From Planctomycetota bacterium (GTDB lineage Bacteria > Planctomycetota > Phycisphaerae > Phycisphaerales > UBA1924): a stretch of DNA of 64,000 bases. This document shows positions 15,460-24,821 of the stretch, piece by piece. Within the stretch, counting starts at the first letter, position 1; every line of letters starts with the position of its first letter. Below the pieces are notes generated by a model. That model saw only the letters and a list, made by a program, of their open reading frames with translations, was not told the DNA's origin and made no database searches. The translations under genes and the position numbers were made by a program. Location of the stretch: positions 124,001 to 188,000 of the forward strand of contig JACTNA010000005.1 in the NCBI GenBank assembly GCA_014584315.1. The letters run 5' to 3'.

Positions 15460-17034
15460 ATGCCCCCTCTGCCGCATGATGAAGTGATCCCCATTCTCGA
15501 CTTCGGGTCGCAGACCGCCCAACTCATCGCGCGCCGCGTCCGCGAGGCGGGAGCCTTCTCACTCCTGCTCGCGCCCGACACGCCCGTCAGCGACGTCAAG
15601 GCCCTCAATCCCAAGGGGATCATCCTCTCCGGCGGTCCCGCGAGCGTCTACGAGCCGGGCGCGCCGACCTGCGACCCCGCCATCCTCGACCTCGGTGTCC
15701 CCGTGCTCGGCATCTGCTACGGCATGCAACTGGCCTGCCGGATGCTCGGCGCGCGGATCGCCCGTGCCCACCGGCGCGAGTTCGGGCGTGCGCACCTGGA
15801 CATCTCCGACTCGACCGACCTCTTCGCCGCGGTCCCGAATCGCACGACCGTCTGGATGTCCCACGGCGACCAGGTCGAGAACCTCACCGTGGCGTGCCTG
15901 GAGACGATCGCCTCGACGCCGACCTGCCCGCACGCGGCCGTCCGCTCCACCGACCCGGCCCGCCGGTTCTTCGGCGTGCAGTTCCACCCCGAGGTGACGC
16001 ACACGCCGCACGGCATCGACGTCATCCGCAACTTCCTGTACGAAATCTGCCGTTGCAAGGGCGCGTGGCGGATGGCCGACTACGCCCAGACGGCCTCGGA
16101 GCGCATCCGGGCGCAGGTCGGGGACGGGCACGTGATCTGCGGCCTCTCGGGCGGGGTCGATTCGTCGGTGACGGCCGCGCTGCTGCACCACGCCATCGGC
16201 GACCGCCTGACCTGCGTCTTCGTGGACACGGGCCTGCTGCGGAAGAACGAGCGTCACCTGGTCGAGACGACCTTCCGCGACCATTTCCACATCGACCTGC
16301 GGGTCATCGACGCCGCCGACGCCTTCCTGGGCGACCTCGCGGGCATCAGCGACCCGCAGGAGAAGCGCCGCCGGATCGGCCACCGCTTCATCGAGGTGTT
16401 CAACGCCGAGGCCGCGCGCATCGCGTCCGAAGGCGGGCACGCCCGGTTCCTCGCGCAGGGGACGCTCTACCCGGACGTCATCGAGTCGGGGCACTCGGTC
16501 GGGGGCAAGTCGGCGGGGATCAAGCTGCACCACAACGTCGGCGGCCTGCCCGCCGACCTCGCCTTCGAACTCGTCGAGCCGCTTCGAGACCTGTTCAAGG
16601 ACGAGGTCCGCAAACTGGGCGAGGTGCTGGGCCTGCCGGACCAGATCATCTGGCGGCACCCCTTTCCGGGACCGGGCCTTGCGGTGCGCATCCTCGGCGA
16701 GGTCACGCGCGAGAAACTCGATTTGCTCCGCGACTGCGACGAGATCCTGCTCGAAGAGATCGTGGCGGCCGACCTCTACCGCAAGACGAGCCAGGTCTTC
16801 GCGGTGCTGCTCCCTGTGCAGTCCGTCGGGGTGATGGGCGACGGGCGGACGTATGAGTCCGTCGTCGCCGTCCGGGCCGTCGAGACGCAGGACTTCATGA
16901 CGGCCGACTGGGCGCGGATCCCGTTCAGCGTGCTGGCGACGATCTCGGGCCGGATCATCAACGAGGTCCGCGGCGTGAACCGCGTCGTCTACGACATCTC
17001 CAGCAAACCGCCGGCGACGATCGAGTGGGAATAG
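15460..17034 (+). CDS. guaA: GMP synthase (glutamine-hydrolysing)
   Basis: Converts XMP to GMP using glutamine and ATP, in the cytoplasm. The 524 residues match the family. The N-terminal amidotransferase carries the nucleophile in VLGICYGMQ (about Cys86) and the VQFHPEV His/Glu pair. The ATP pyrophosphatase P-loop is LSGGVDSSV (about 228-236), and the C-terminal dimerisation domain ends in PPATIEWE, the canonical GuaA ending. An internal [10 protein letters not shown] motif is also typical. There is no obvious Shine-Dalgarno sequence before the chosen ATG. Downstream a GC-rich inverted repeat near 17050-17085 has no T-run and is not a convincing terminator. Confidence 0.97.
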   Translation: MPPLPHDEVIPILDFGSQTAQLIARRVREAGAFSLLLAPDTPVSDVKALNPKGIILSGGPASVYEPGAPTCDPAILDLGVPVLGICYGMQLACRMLGARIARAHRREFGRAHLDISDSTDLFAAVPNRTTVWMSHGDQVENLTVACLETIASTPTCPHAAVRSTDPARRFFGVQFHPEVTHTPHGIDVIRNFLYEICRCKGAWRMADYAQTASERIRAQVGDGHVICGLSGGVDSSVTAALLHHAIGDRLTCVFVDTGLLRKNERHLVETTFRDHFHIDLRVIDAADAFLGDLAGISDPQEKRRRIGHRFIEVFNAEAARIASEGGHARFLAQGTLYPDVIESGHSVGGKSAGIKLHHNVGGLPADLAFELVEPLRDLFKDEVRKLGEVLGLPDQIIWRHPFPGPGLAVRILGEVTREKLDLLRDCDEILLEEIVAADLYRKTSQVFAVLLPVQSVGVMGDGRTYESVVAVRAVETQDFMTADWARIPFSVLATISGRIINEVRGVNRVVYDISSKPPATIEWE

Positions 17035-17147
17035 GAGTGAAGGCGAGAGGCCGCCATCCGCCCGCGCCGGCGCGCGGCGGCGTGAAGCGGCACGAGTGAT
17101 CGAGTGCCGGACGCACTCGCAATCCCGGGGTTGCCGCCGCGCAGGCG

Positions 17148-17609
17148 TCACGCCCCGTCGGGAATCTCCGGCTCGACCAGGTGCGCGAGTTGCGAGAGCG
17201 ACTCCTGCCAGCCGAGGTAGCACATCTCGGGCGGGATCGCGGCCGGGATGCCGGCCTGCTCGATGGTCAGTTCCGTGCCGCAGAGGACCGCCCGGAGGGT
17301 GATCGTGACGGCCATCTCGCCCGGCAGGTTCGGGTCGTCGAACCGGTCGGTGTAGCGGATGCGTTCGTTGGGCGACAGTTCGACGTAGCGGCCGCCGAAG
17401 GAGTGGGCGCTGCCGGTCGAGAAGTTCGTGAACGACATCCGGTACCCGCCGCCGACCCGGACGTCGGACTCGTGCATCTTCGCGGTGAACCCGTGGGGCG
17501 GCAGCCACTTGACCATCGCGTCGGGGTCGAGGAACGCGCGGTACACGCGCTCGGGAGGAGCGCGGAGGACACGGTGGAGGCGGATGGTGTGGCCGGGTGG
17601 GGATGGCAT
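17148..17609 (-). CDS. SRPBCC (START/AHSA1-like) family protein
   Basis: A 153-residue protein of the AHSA1-type SRPBCC fold, a helix-grip domain with a deep hydrophobic pocket. It begins IRLHRVLRAPPERVYRAF (about 7-24), followed by DPDAMVKWLPPHGF, a GGGYRMSF strand, and ends with the long C-terminal helix region CYLGWQESLSQLAHLVE. The substrate or partner of this group is usually unknown. The ATG at 17609 is chosen because the domain begins directly after it; upstream in-frame sequence has no domain-like character. It is convergent with guaA, 113 bases away. Confidence 0.85.
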   Translation of the reverse strand: MPSPPGHTIRLHRVLRAPPERVYRAFLDPDAMVKWLPPHGFTAKMHESDVRVGGGYRMSFTNFSTGSAHSFGGRYVELSPNERIRYTDRFDDPNLPGEMAVTITLRAVLCGTELTIEQAGIPAAIPPEMCYLGWQESLSQLAHLVEPEIPDGA

Positions 17610-17861
17610 CGGGGGACTCCTGCTGCAAGCCGGTTGGGGCACACGAGGGTTGATCGCCGTCGCGCAGGAGTCCAGCCCGACCGGGGCGGGTCTGCGGTGA
17701 ATGGCCGCCCTATTCGCCGCGGATTCTGCGGCGACTTCCCTGCCCCCACCGGCCCGCGACCGGCGCACGAGCTACCGACTGGGCGAGCCTGAGGGAGTCA
17801 CGGAGTAGGACGAAGTAGGGTGCGAGAACAAAGACGAACGCGCCGCCCCGCAGGGCCACCG

Positions 17862-17935
17862 ACGACGACCGTAGGTCGAGCGAAAGCGAGCGTAGATCGA
17901 TCTACGACGACCGTAGGTAGATCTACGATGACCGT
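17862..17935. repeat. Cluster of short direct repeats and palindromes
   Basis: The 15-mer ACGACGACCGTAGGT occurs at 17862-17876 and again at 17904-17918, with a degraded third copy (ACGATGACCGT) near 17925. Between and after them are perfect palindromes GTAGATCGATCTAC (17892-17905) and GTAGATCTAC (17917-17926). This looks like a protein-binding array or the remnant of a repeat element. Confidence 0.65.
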
Positions 17936-18130
17936 TTCGCCCGCTTCGCGAAGGTCCGACGGCGTTCTCGGGGCCGCGAACGCGGTCCCGGTGGTTATTC
18001 CCCCCGCTGCCCCGCGCCCCGCGGGGGAGGGGGGCGGGGTGGTGCCGAGCGACCCGGCCGTGCTCGGCCGTGCCATCGAGTTCGGCTTTGCGAACTCGGT
18101 GCTTCCGTGGATTGGGCACGGGGGAGCAGC

Positions 18131-18213
18131 ACCGACCTCGGCCCAGAGCGACCGAAGTCGGTGGCACGATTGCAGGACAGCACCACCTGCCACGACTGAA
18201 GGTCGGTGCCACC
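18131..18213. repeat. Tandem inverted repeats based on ACCGACNTCGG
   Basis: ACCGACCTCGG (18131-18141) pairs with CCGAAGTCGGT (18152-18162), one mismatch in eleven with a ten-base loop. Overlapping it, GGTGGCAC (18160-18167) pairs perfectly with GTGCCACC (18206-18213). The pair ends eight bases from the stop codon of the KAP gene and could cap its transcript. Confidence 0.6.
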
Positions 18214-18220
18214 CGCCGGA

Positions 18221-20422
18221 TCAATCGTCTTCATCGTCAGCAGGCGTGTCGTCGGCTTGGCCGGAAGACCCGCGATCCGGTGGCTCGCCGTCCTTCTTCG
18301 ACTTGTTGTAGACGAACATGAACTGCTCGGCTAACCGCTGTCCGATCGGGTTGCTGCTGTCTGGGTACCACTGTGGGTTCTCGAAGTTACCTGGCAGATG
18401 CTCGCGAATGAGCTGGGCGAGCGCATCTAGGTCGTAGATCAGCTTGATGTTCTTGAGTTGGTCCCCATCGAGTTTCCCAACGCGCGGCAGGACATCGCCT
18501 TCGCCCCACGATCTCGGAGCCATTGCCTGCAAGAAGAGCGCGATGTTCTTGGGGTCTTTGGCGAACACCGAGGCAAGATGTGCTTGCACAGGCTCGCGGC
18601 CCTCGACCCGCCACCACTCATAGAGCAGCGATTGCTCCTGCGGTACGTCCACGTTGAACAGCGGTTCACCCGCTCTAGCACGAGCCTTGATGCGCTCGAC
18701 GAGTGCCTTGCCGACCTCCTTGACCTCCTCCTTCGTCAGCGTGTTGCTGTCGGCCTTGTCGGCATCGTCGGTCACGTGAAGCCAGCGGAGAACCTCAGCG
18801 CCAAACCAAAGCGGGTCGGCAGCCTCGATCACCTGCTTGGCCAGCGTCACTCTTGGCGTCCCGCCGGGAAGTCGCTCGATGAGGCGCGAGATCAGGATGC
18901 CCGCCTGAGATACCGCCTCAGCGAAACTGAACGGGGAAGGCGGATTGGGAATGTGCTTAGCGTTAGCGGCGATGGCCACACACAGCGAGGCCACCGCCTG
19001 GGGCGAGGTGCTCGCTTCGCGTTGGCGCATCCTCTCGATAACCCGCCTCGCCTTTCCGCCCGTGAAGTACGCGACGATGTCCTCACCAACCTCGGACGCC
19101 GGTGCATTGGCGGCCTTCACATACAAGGCGTCCATCTCAGAGTCGCGCACGTCGCGCGTGGGGACGCTATACGAGAAGTATCGGGGGCAGTAGTCCGGAG
19201 AACAGATCCGTTTGGCCTTCGCCCAGGGCAAGAGCCAGTCGCTTCCGTAGCGGCCGCCCCCGTATGCACTGCGAAGCCTCGGAAACAGACGCGTGAGGAG
19301 AGATTTGATGGCCTCTTGCTCCTCCGATGGAAGAGCATCGACCACCGGTTTCAAGAGCACCCAGGCGCGCGGGCCATCGTAACCCGGTTGCCTGTGCTCC
19401 GACTCCACGCCGGAGAACTCGTCGTGATTGACGCGGATGATTTCGTAGATCGCTGGGTAGAACGCCCGCACCGACTCGATCAAAAGCAAGTCAACGATGT
19501 TGACTTCACCCTTGAGCATTGGCAGGGCAAACATCAACCCGTTCCCGTACCGCTTGGCCGCTCTGGGCGTATCGAGCCGAATCGATACGCCGCGATCAAA
19601 GCCGGAGACGAAGCCGCCCGCATCCTCTTTCGATAACTCGATCCCGGCGGCGGTGATCGCCTGATCGACCTGCTGGAAGCACAGCGAACGCAAATCTTCT
19701 TTCATCGCAACGGGGAGTTTGAGGGGCACCTGAATGATCTTCTCCAAGAACGCCCTGCCCGATGCCTCATTGCCCCCGCCAAACCTCTCACCGAGGGACT
19801 TGGCCACAGCCACATCGTCGAACGCGAGCACATAGCAGACGTTGGGAAAGTCGGCGCACGCCTTGATGAGCCGAAACAGCGTGTGCGTCTCGTGCTTGTC
19901 GAGGCGGTCGATATCGTCCACGAGGACAACGATTCGCTTGTCGGCGCTTGTGAGAGCCTCCGAGAGTCGAGACCGCAGTTCTTCGAGGCTGGCCTCGGCA
20001 TGGGCCTCCGCGACCTCACCGGCCCTGCCGAGGCGGGTGTCAACGACGCTGGCGTAGCGTCCGATCTTCTCGATCCAACCCGCGACAGCCTCGCTCGGCG
20101 TCGTCAACTTGGCGCGGATGACTCCGGCGAGCACGCGAAAGAATCCTGCAAGCATGGACGGTTCATCTGTGAATCGCCACGGGTTGAACTCTACCGTGGC
20201 GGTTTCCCCGTCCGCTTCCAGGTCGGCTTGCAGCATGTTCAGGACGGTCGTCTTGCCATCGCCCCATGGTCCGTGAATGCCGACCACCATACTTGTGCCC
20301 TTCGGCATTCCACGCAGTATTCCCGCAACGCGCTCTGCAAACGGCGCGCGATTCAACCTGTCGTCGGCCTTGCTCGACAAGGGGCGGTCGTTCGAGAATT
20401 CTGGAGGAGGTGCTGTTGTCAT
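18221..20422 (-). CDS. KAP-family P-loop NTPase
   Basis: A 733-residue protein with a KAP NTPase domain. Motifs: Walker A HGPWGDGKTT (about 50-59), the family signature VEFNPWRF (about 79-86), Walker B IVVLVDDIDRLDKHE (about 174-188), and a following FPNVCYVLAFDD segment (about 203-214) with the typical arginine region after it. The C-terminal half is helical and not recognised. The ending is very acidic (PADDEDD). KAP proteins in bacteria are often found in defence loci or accessory islands; no membrane segment is obvious here. G+C looks lower than in its neighbours. ATG 20422 is chosen over 20446 because the family domain starts soon after; neither has a strong ribosome binding site. Confidence 0.85.
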   Translation of the reverse strand: MTTAPPPEFSNDRPLSSKADDRLNRAPFAERVAGILRGMPKGTSMVVGIHGPWGDGKTTVLNMLQADLEADGETATVEFNPWRFTDEPSMLAGFFRVLAGVIRAKLTTPSEAVAGWIEKIGRYASVVDTRLGRAGEVAEAHAEASLEELRSRLSEALTSADKRIVVLVDDIDRLDKHETHTLFRLIKACADFPNVCYVLAFDDVAVAKSLGERFGGGNEASGRAFLEKIIQVPLKLPVAMKEDLRSLCFQQVDQAITAAGIELSKEDAGGFVSGFDRGVSIRLDTPRAAKRYGNGLMFALPMLKGEVNIVDLLLIESVRAFYPAIYEIIRVNHDEFSGVESEHRQPGYDGPRAWVLLKPVVDALPSEEQEAIKSLLTRLFPRLRSAYGGGRYGSDWLLPWAKAKRICSPDYCPRYFSYSVPTRDVRDSEMDALYVKAANAPASEVGEDIVAYFTGGKARRVIERMRQREASTSPQAVASLCVAIAANAKHIPNPPSPFSFAEAVSQAGILISRLIERLPGGTPRVTLAKQVIEAADPLWFGAEVLRWLHVTDDADKADSNTLTKEEVKEVGKALVERIKARARAGEPLFNVDVPQEQSLLYEWWRVEGREPVQAHLASVFAKDPKNIALFLQAMAPRSWGEGDVLPRVGKLDGDQLKNIKLIYDLDALAQLIREHLPGNFENPQWYPDSSNPIGQRLAEQFMFVYNKSKKDGEPPDRGSSGQADDTPADDEDD

Positions 20423-20752
20423 TTGAGTCCAGTTCAAGCATGGCACGCGCCAACCGTCGCGAGTGACGCGAAGTTCTTCGGGCTGGAGTCACTGTAGCAC
20501 CGGACGCTCTGAGCACACATGTCGGGGTCTGCCGCCCCCAGCACCTTCTGCCGCATTTCCTACCGCTTACCGCGACGCGGAGTACGCGACTTACAGACGC
20601 ACAGGCGGGGTGCTCAGCGCCTTCAATGTCGATCAACCTCTGGTGGCGGTTCAAACTTTTGGCCTGAGGAAGCCAAGATGATAGGACAAGATTGAACCCC
20701 TCCATAAACACCGATGGCCTCGGCACTTGCCAAGGCCATCAGGTCCTCTAAA
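20423..20752. other. Intergenic DNA between the KAP gene and tRNA-Pro
   Basis: About 330 bases of relatively A+T-rich sequence with no supported gene. The only structure seen is GATGGCCT (20713-20720) pairing with AGGCCATC (20733-20740) just past the 3' end of tRNA-Pro. It may end the tRNA transcript; the minus strand continues with GGTGTTTATG rather than a clean T-run. Confidence 0.5.
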
Positions 20753-20827
20753 TCGGGGTGACTGGATTCGAACCAGCGACCTTCTGACCCCCAGTCAGAC
20801 GCGCTAACCAAGCTGCGCTACACCCCG
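20753..20827 (-). tRNA. tRNA-Pro (anticodon GGG)
   Basis: A full cloverleaf can be drawn: acceptor CGGGGTG/CACCCCG, D arm AGCGCAGCTTGGTTAGCGC, anticodon stem TCTGA/TCAGA with loop CTGGGGG (anticodon GGG), and T arm with GGTTCGAATCC. Discriminator base A; CCA is not encoded. A TATCCT hexamer lies about 16 bases upstream on the minus strand. The KAP gene and its low-GC flank lie on its 3' side. Confidence 0.96.
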
Positions 20828-20942
20828 TGGCTGTCTGCCGGGGAGGATAGGCGGGGGCGACGGCGGAGGCCGGGGAGAAGGCCGAAGGCTGGAGGTGGAC
20901 GGCCGGAGGGGAGGATCGGGGGGGTCGGGTCGGCTTGCGGCG

Positions 20943-20948
20943 TATATT
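20943..20948 (+). promoter_or_regulatory. -10-like element of pyrC
   Basis: TATATT, six bases before the pyrC ATG. It is the closest match to a canonical -10 box in the set. Confidence 0.55.
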
Positions 20949-20954
20949 GCCGCG

Positions 20955-22262
20955 ATGCCCACGCTCCTCATCGTCGGCGGCCGGCTCATCGACCCCGCCT
21001 CGGGCACCGACGCCACGCTTGACGTTGCCCTTGCCGACGGGCGTGTGGCGGCCATCGGGCGGGGGCTGGACCGATCGGGCGCGGACCGCGTGATCGACGC
21101 CTCGGGGATGATCGTCGCCCCCGGCCTGATCGACCCGCACGTCCACCTCCGCGAGCCGGGGGGCGAGCACAAGGAGACCCTCGCCACCGGGTCGGCCGCG
21201 GCGGTTGCGGGCGGGTTCACGACCGTTTGCTGCATGCCGAACACGACGCCGGCGATCGACTCGCCGGAGATGGTGGCGTTCGTTCGCGACCGGGCGGCCC
21301 GCACGGCCCGGTGCCGCGTGTACGCCGTCGCCGCGGCGACGAAGGGGCGGCTGGGCGAGGAACTGGCGGAGATCGGCCTGTGCGCGGACGCGGGAGCGGT
21401 CGGCTTCTCCGACGATGGCGACTGCGTGGCGTCGGCGGGCATGATGCGGAGCGTGCTGCGGGCGGTCGGGGCGACGGGGCTGGCGTTCATGCAGCACTGC
21501 CAGGAGCCGACGCTGACGCGCGGGGCGTCGATGCACGCGGGGGACGTGGCGGTGCGGCTGGGACTGGTCGGCTGGCCGCGGGAAGCGGAGGAGACGATCG
21601 TCGAGCGGGACCTGCGGCTGAACCGGGGGATCGGGTGCCGCTACCACGTGCAGCACGCGTCGTGCGCTGGGACGGTGGAGCTGGTGCGTCGGGCGCGGGC
21701 GGAGGGGCAGCCGGTGACGGCCGAGGCCTCGCCGCACCACCTGCTGCTGACGCACGAGGCGTGCGAGACCTACGACACGGCGGCGAAGATGAACCCGCCG
21801 CTGCGCGAGGCCGGCGACGTGCGGGCGCTGCGTGAGGGCGTCGCGGACGGCACGATCACGGTGCTGGCGACGGACCACGCCCCGCACACGCCGGACGAGA
21901 AGGACCGGCCGTTCGAGGAGGCGCCGTTCGGGATCGTCGGGCTGGAGACCGCGCTGGCGTTGTACGCGGAGGCGCTGGTGGCGACGGGGCTGATCGACTG
22001 GCCGCGGCTGATCGCGCTGCTGACGGTCGAGCCGGCGCGGCTGACTCGGCTCGGCGAGCACAGCCTCGGGCGGCTCGAGGTCGGCGGCCCGGGCGACGCG
22101 ACGATCATCGACCCGGACCTGGAGTGGACGATCGGCGTGGGCGACCTGGCCGGGCGCTCGCGGAACACGCCGTTCATCGGGAGGCCCGTGCGCGGGCGGG
22201 CGGTCTGCACGGTGGTCGCGGGGCGCGTGATGCACGAACTGCCGCAGATGGCGCACGCCTGA
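20955..22262 (+). CDS. pyrC: Dihydroorotase
   Basis: Cyclises carbamoyl-aspartate to dihydroorotate in pyrimidine synthesis. The 435 residues fit the class I amidohydrolase type. The metal site begins with DPHVHLREPG (about 60-69); further ligands lie in CRYHVQHAS and in EASPHHLLLTH; the catalytic Asp is in LATDHAPHT (about 310-318). A lysine bridging the metals is not obvious and may be replaced, as in several class I enzymes. ATG 20955 is chosen because TATATT stands six bases upstream and the first beta strand follows at once. queG lies 49 bases downstream on the same strand. Confidence 0.93.
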   Translation: MPTLLIVGGRLIDPASGTDATLDVALADGRVAAIGRGLDRSGADRVIDASGMIVAPGLIDPHVHLREPGGEHKETLATGSAAAVAGGFTTVCCMPNTTPAIDSPEMVAFVRDRAARTARCRVYAVAAATKGRLGEELAEIGLCADAGAVGFSDDGDCVASAGMMRSVLRAVGATGLAFMQHCQEPTLTRGASMHAGDVAVRLGLVGWPREAEETIVERDLRLNRGIGCRYHVQHASCAGTVELVRRARAEGQPVTAEASPHHLLLTHEACETYDTAAKMNPPLREAGDVRALREGVADGTITVLATDHAPHTPDEKDRPFEEAPFGIVGLETALALYAEALVATGLIDWPRLIALLTVEPARLTRLGEHSLGRLEVGGPGDATIIDPDLEWTIGVGDLAGRSRNTPFIGRPVRGRAVCTVVAGRVMHELPQMAHA

Positions 22263-22300
22263 CTACTCCGGCCTTCCCTTCGCGGGACACCGGCCTCAGT

Positions 22301-22306
22301 TACCAT
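22301..22306 (+). promoter_or_regulatory. -10-like element of queG
   Basis: TACCAT, five bases before the GTG start at 22312. Confidence 0.45.
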
Positions 22307-22311
22307 CCCGC

Positions 22312-23409
22312 GTGCCCCCGTCGCCCGAGGAAACCGGCCGCGAAGCGCTCGCCCTTTGCCGCGAGCAGGGCTTCGCACTCGCCGGGATCGCGGACTGCTC
22401 GCCCTCGCAACGGGCCGAGGAGTTCCGCGAGTGGCTGACGGCCGGCAAGCACGGCTCGATGGCGTGGCTGGCGGAAACGGCGGAAGACCGGGTGGACCCG
22501 GCGCGCCTGCTGCCGGGTTCGCGATCGGTCGTGATGGTCGCGGACCAGTACGCCACGCGCGGGCGCACGACGGACGCGCCGATGCCCGCGACGCGCGGCC
22601 GGATCGCCCGGTACGCCCGCGGGCGCGACTACCACCGCGTGATGAAGCGCCGCCTGCACTCGGTGTGCGATGCCTTGCGGGCGAGGCACCCGGGCGAGGG
22701 GTTCCGGGCGTTCGTCGATACAGCGCCCGTGCCGGAGCGGGAACTCGCCGCCCGGGCGGGCCTCGGGTGGATCGGCAAGCACACGCTGCTTATCCATCCG
22801 CAGCGAGGCTCGTGGCTGCTGCTGGGCGGGTTCCTGACGACGCTCGACCTGCGCGACGCCGGCACCGCACGGGTCGCCGACCACTGCGGCACCTGCACGC
22901 GCTGCATCGACGCCTGCCCGACGGACGCGATCGCGCCCTACAGCGTGGACGCGTCGCGGTGCATCAGTTACCTCACGATCGAGCGGCGCGACCCGATCCC
23001 GTCCGGGTTCCACGGCTCGCTGGGAGACTGGCTGGTCGGGTGCGACGTCTGCCAGGAGGTCTGCCCGCACAACTCGGCCCGACCCGGCGAAGCGCACGGG
23101 AGCGGGGCGGCGGCCGATGATGCGCCGCGCCGCGACTCGTTCGACCTGATCGACGTGCTCGGCTGGGACGAAGCGACACGACGCGCCCGCTTCGCCAACA
23201 GTGCGATGAAGCGCATCACGCTGGCGCACCTGAAGCGAACGGCCGCGATCCTGCTCGCCGATCGGCTGTCGGCGGGGGGCGAACGGGCCGAGATCGCCGC
23301 GGGCGTCGAACGCCTGCGCGACAGCGCATGGAGTGCGGTCGAGGACCCGACCGTCCGCGCCGCCGCGCGTGAAGCGATCGGGCGGATCACGCGCTCGGGC
23401 GAGACCTGA
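22312..23409 (+). CDS. queG: Epoxyqueuosine reductase
   Basis: A cobalamin- and iron-sulfur-dependent enzyme reducing epoxyqueuosine to queuosine in tRNA, the last step of queuosine formation. The 365 residues include the N-terminal substrate region (GMAWL-like KHGSMAWLAE, about 44-53), DTAPVPERELAARAGLGWIGKH (about 129-150), and two 4Fe-4S motifs, CGTCTRCIDACP (about 188-199) and CDVCQEVCPHN (about 244-254). A short HEAT-like tail follows (RITLAHLKRTAAIL). GTG 22312 is the start, with TACCAT five bases upstream. Its last 23 bases overlap the convergent membrane-protein gene. Confidence 0.95.
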   Translation: MPPSPEETGREALALCREQGFALAGIADCSPSQRAEEFREWLTAGKHGSMAWLAETAEDRVDPARLLPGSRSVVMVADQYATRGRTTDAPMPATRGRIARYARGRDYHRVMKRRLHSVCDALRARHPGEGFRAFVDTAPVPERELAARAGLGWIGKHTLLIHPQRGSWLLLGGFLTTLDLRDAGTARVADHCGTCTRCIDACPTDAIAPYSVDASRCISYLTIERRDPIPSGFHGSLGDWLVGCDVCQEVCPHNSARPGEAHGSGAAADDAPRRDSFDLIDVLGWDEATRRARFANSAMKRITLAHLKRTAAILLADRLSAGGERAEIAAGVERLRDSAWSAVEDPTVRAAAREAIGRITRSGET

Positions 23410-24553
23410 CGAGGAGCCTCGCCAGCAGCACGATGAGCATCCCGGGCACGAGGTACACCTCCTGCCGCTCGATGAACCCCATCCAGAACAGCGGCGCGGC
23501 GATGCCGACGGCTCCCGCCCAGACAAGCATCTTGCGCCGGCCCGCCTTTCCCGCGAGGCCGGAGTGCCCCTCGCGAGTCGGGATCATGCATATCCAGACG
23601 TAGGCGGGGAACACGAGGCCGTAGAAGGCCATGAAGACGCGATAGGCGGTCTCGCCGAACGACATGGCCGAGTCCGGCCCGACGGGCGAGCCGAGGTTGA
23701 ACGAGAAGGCCGCCATGGCCGCGGCGATGCCCGCAACGAGCGCCTGCGCGGCCCGCCCGCGCCCGAGCGACGGCACGCTCGCCAACTCGCGGACGTGAAC
23801 GCCGACCGTGAACACGATCTGCACGCCGATGTGAACGAGGACGAGTGCGCCCGCCAGCGTTGCGCCCGAGGCCGCCGCTCCGAGGCGTTCGATCGTCGCG
23901 CCGTACAGGAGCGTGAAGGCGATCATCGCGGCGAACAGGACGCCGAAGCCGAGCGTGAACGCGGTCCGCCGCGCACGGGCGTCGAGTGCGGCGGCCGCGC
24001 GCAGGAAGGTCGGGTCGAGGTACGGACAGAGCGCGAACCCGAAGACGCACACGGGCGCCAGCCAGAGCAGCCCCGACGGCATCGGCCGGGGCGCGGGCAT
24101 CGACGCCCCCTCTCCGGCGACGTACCCCGCCAGGCACGCCGCCGACACCAGCCACACGGCGACCGCCAGCAGCAGCGCCCCGCGGCTTGACCGCAGCAAG
24201 ACGGCGGCCGCACCCGCGGTTGCCGCCACCGCCCCCACCACCGGCCCCGGCGCGACCCAGCGCAGCAGCCACCCCACGAAGAAGCACTGGAACACGATCG
24301 TCACCAGCGCGAACGCGCGCACGGCAATCGCGTGCCGCTCTCGCAGGCGTTCGGCCTGCCCCGGATGCGCCAGCACCCACCCCATCGCCCCCGCTCCCGC
24401 GATGTTCGGGATCGCGAATGCGAGGAAGCCCCACAGGCCGAAGTCGCGGACGAGGAGCACGGGCAGGAACATCCCGATGCACCAGGTCCACGAGCAGGCG
24501 AGGTAGGCAGCCCATGCGAGTGCCGATGGGTTTCCCTTGCCAGTCCCCTCCAT
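23387..24553 (-). CDS. Polytopic membrane protein of unknown function
   Basis: A 388-residue protein with about ten or eleven hydrophobic segments, starting with a membrane span that reads WAAYLACSWTWCIGMFLP. The layout is transporter-like but I do not recognise a family. Charged loops are short; a few fixed-looking motifs occur (LCPYLDPTFLRAAAALDARA, about 213-232; FNLGSPVGPDSAMSFGETAY). The ATG at 24553 is chosen because hydrophobic protein begins soon after it. TACACT lies about 38 bases upstream on the minus strand. The gene converges on queG with a 23-base overlap. Confidence 0.7.
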   Translation of the reverse strand: MEGTGKGNPSALAWAAYLACSWTWCIGMFLPVLLVRDFGLWGFLAFAIPNIAGAGAMGWVLAHPGQAERLRERHAIAVRAFALVTIVFQCFFVGWLLRWVAPGPVVGAVAATAGAAAVLLRSSRGALLLAVAVWLVSAACLAGYVAGEGASMPAPRPMPSGLLWLAPVCVFGFALCPYLDPTFLRAAAALDARARRTAFTLGFGVLFAAMIAFTLLYGATIERLGAAASGATLAGALVLVHIGVQIVFTVGVHVRELASVPSLGRGRAAQALVAGIAAAMAAFSFNLGSPVGPDSAMSFGETAYRVFMAFYGLVFPAYVWICMIPTREGHSGLAGKAGRRKMLVWAGAVGIAAPLFWMGFIERQEVYLVPGMLIVLLARLLVRSRPSA

Positions 24554-24821
24554 CGACCCGAGTTGTGGTGCAGTCGCGTGCAAGAGGGGCAGTGTACGAG
24601 TCTCCGGAGCCGCCTGATCGTCGGGGGGGCGGCGTGGGTCGCCTCCTCCCGCACCGATCAACTCGCAAACCGTTGCAATGACTGGGTTTCCATGTCGAGA
24701 ATCCGTCGGTTGGGTCTTGGCGCGCCCCCCCGCGGCCGGTATGCTGTCGTCGCGGGATCGGACGGCGGCGGGAGGAGAGAGAGACCCTGCCCGCACGGCC
24801 GACGCCGGACCCGCTTTTCTC

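Larger units (their letters stand above)
17610..18220. other. Gene-poor stretch with palindromes and inverted repeats
   Basis: No gene is supported here: open frames in both directions are low-complexity and unlike any family. It contains two separate repeat clusters, described as their own entries, and a G-rich tract near 18010-18045. It separates the core gene guaA and its neighbour from the lower-GC KAP gene. Confidence 0.6.

Noticed and set aside
17820..18311. 163-codon frame in the gap after the SRPBCC gene
   Set aside because: Runs through repeats and palindromes, is Ser/Pro/Arg-rich without any motif, and overlaps the end of the KAP gene.
20623..20827. Small open frames overlapping tRNA-Pro
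   Set aside because: The sequence is accounted for by a full cloverleaf; the frames have no start signal and no family pattern.
17600..20830. Attachment-site duplication of the tRNA-Pro 3' end
   Set aside because: I scanned the gap on the far side of the KAP gene for the T-arm/acceptor sequence and saw no second copy, so island borders cannot be drawn.
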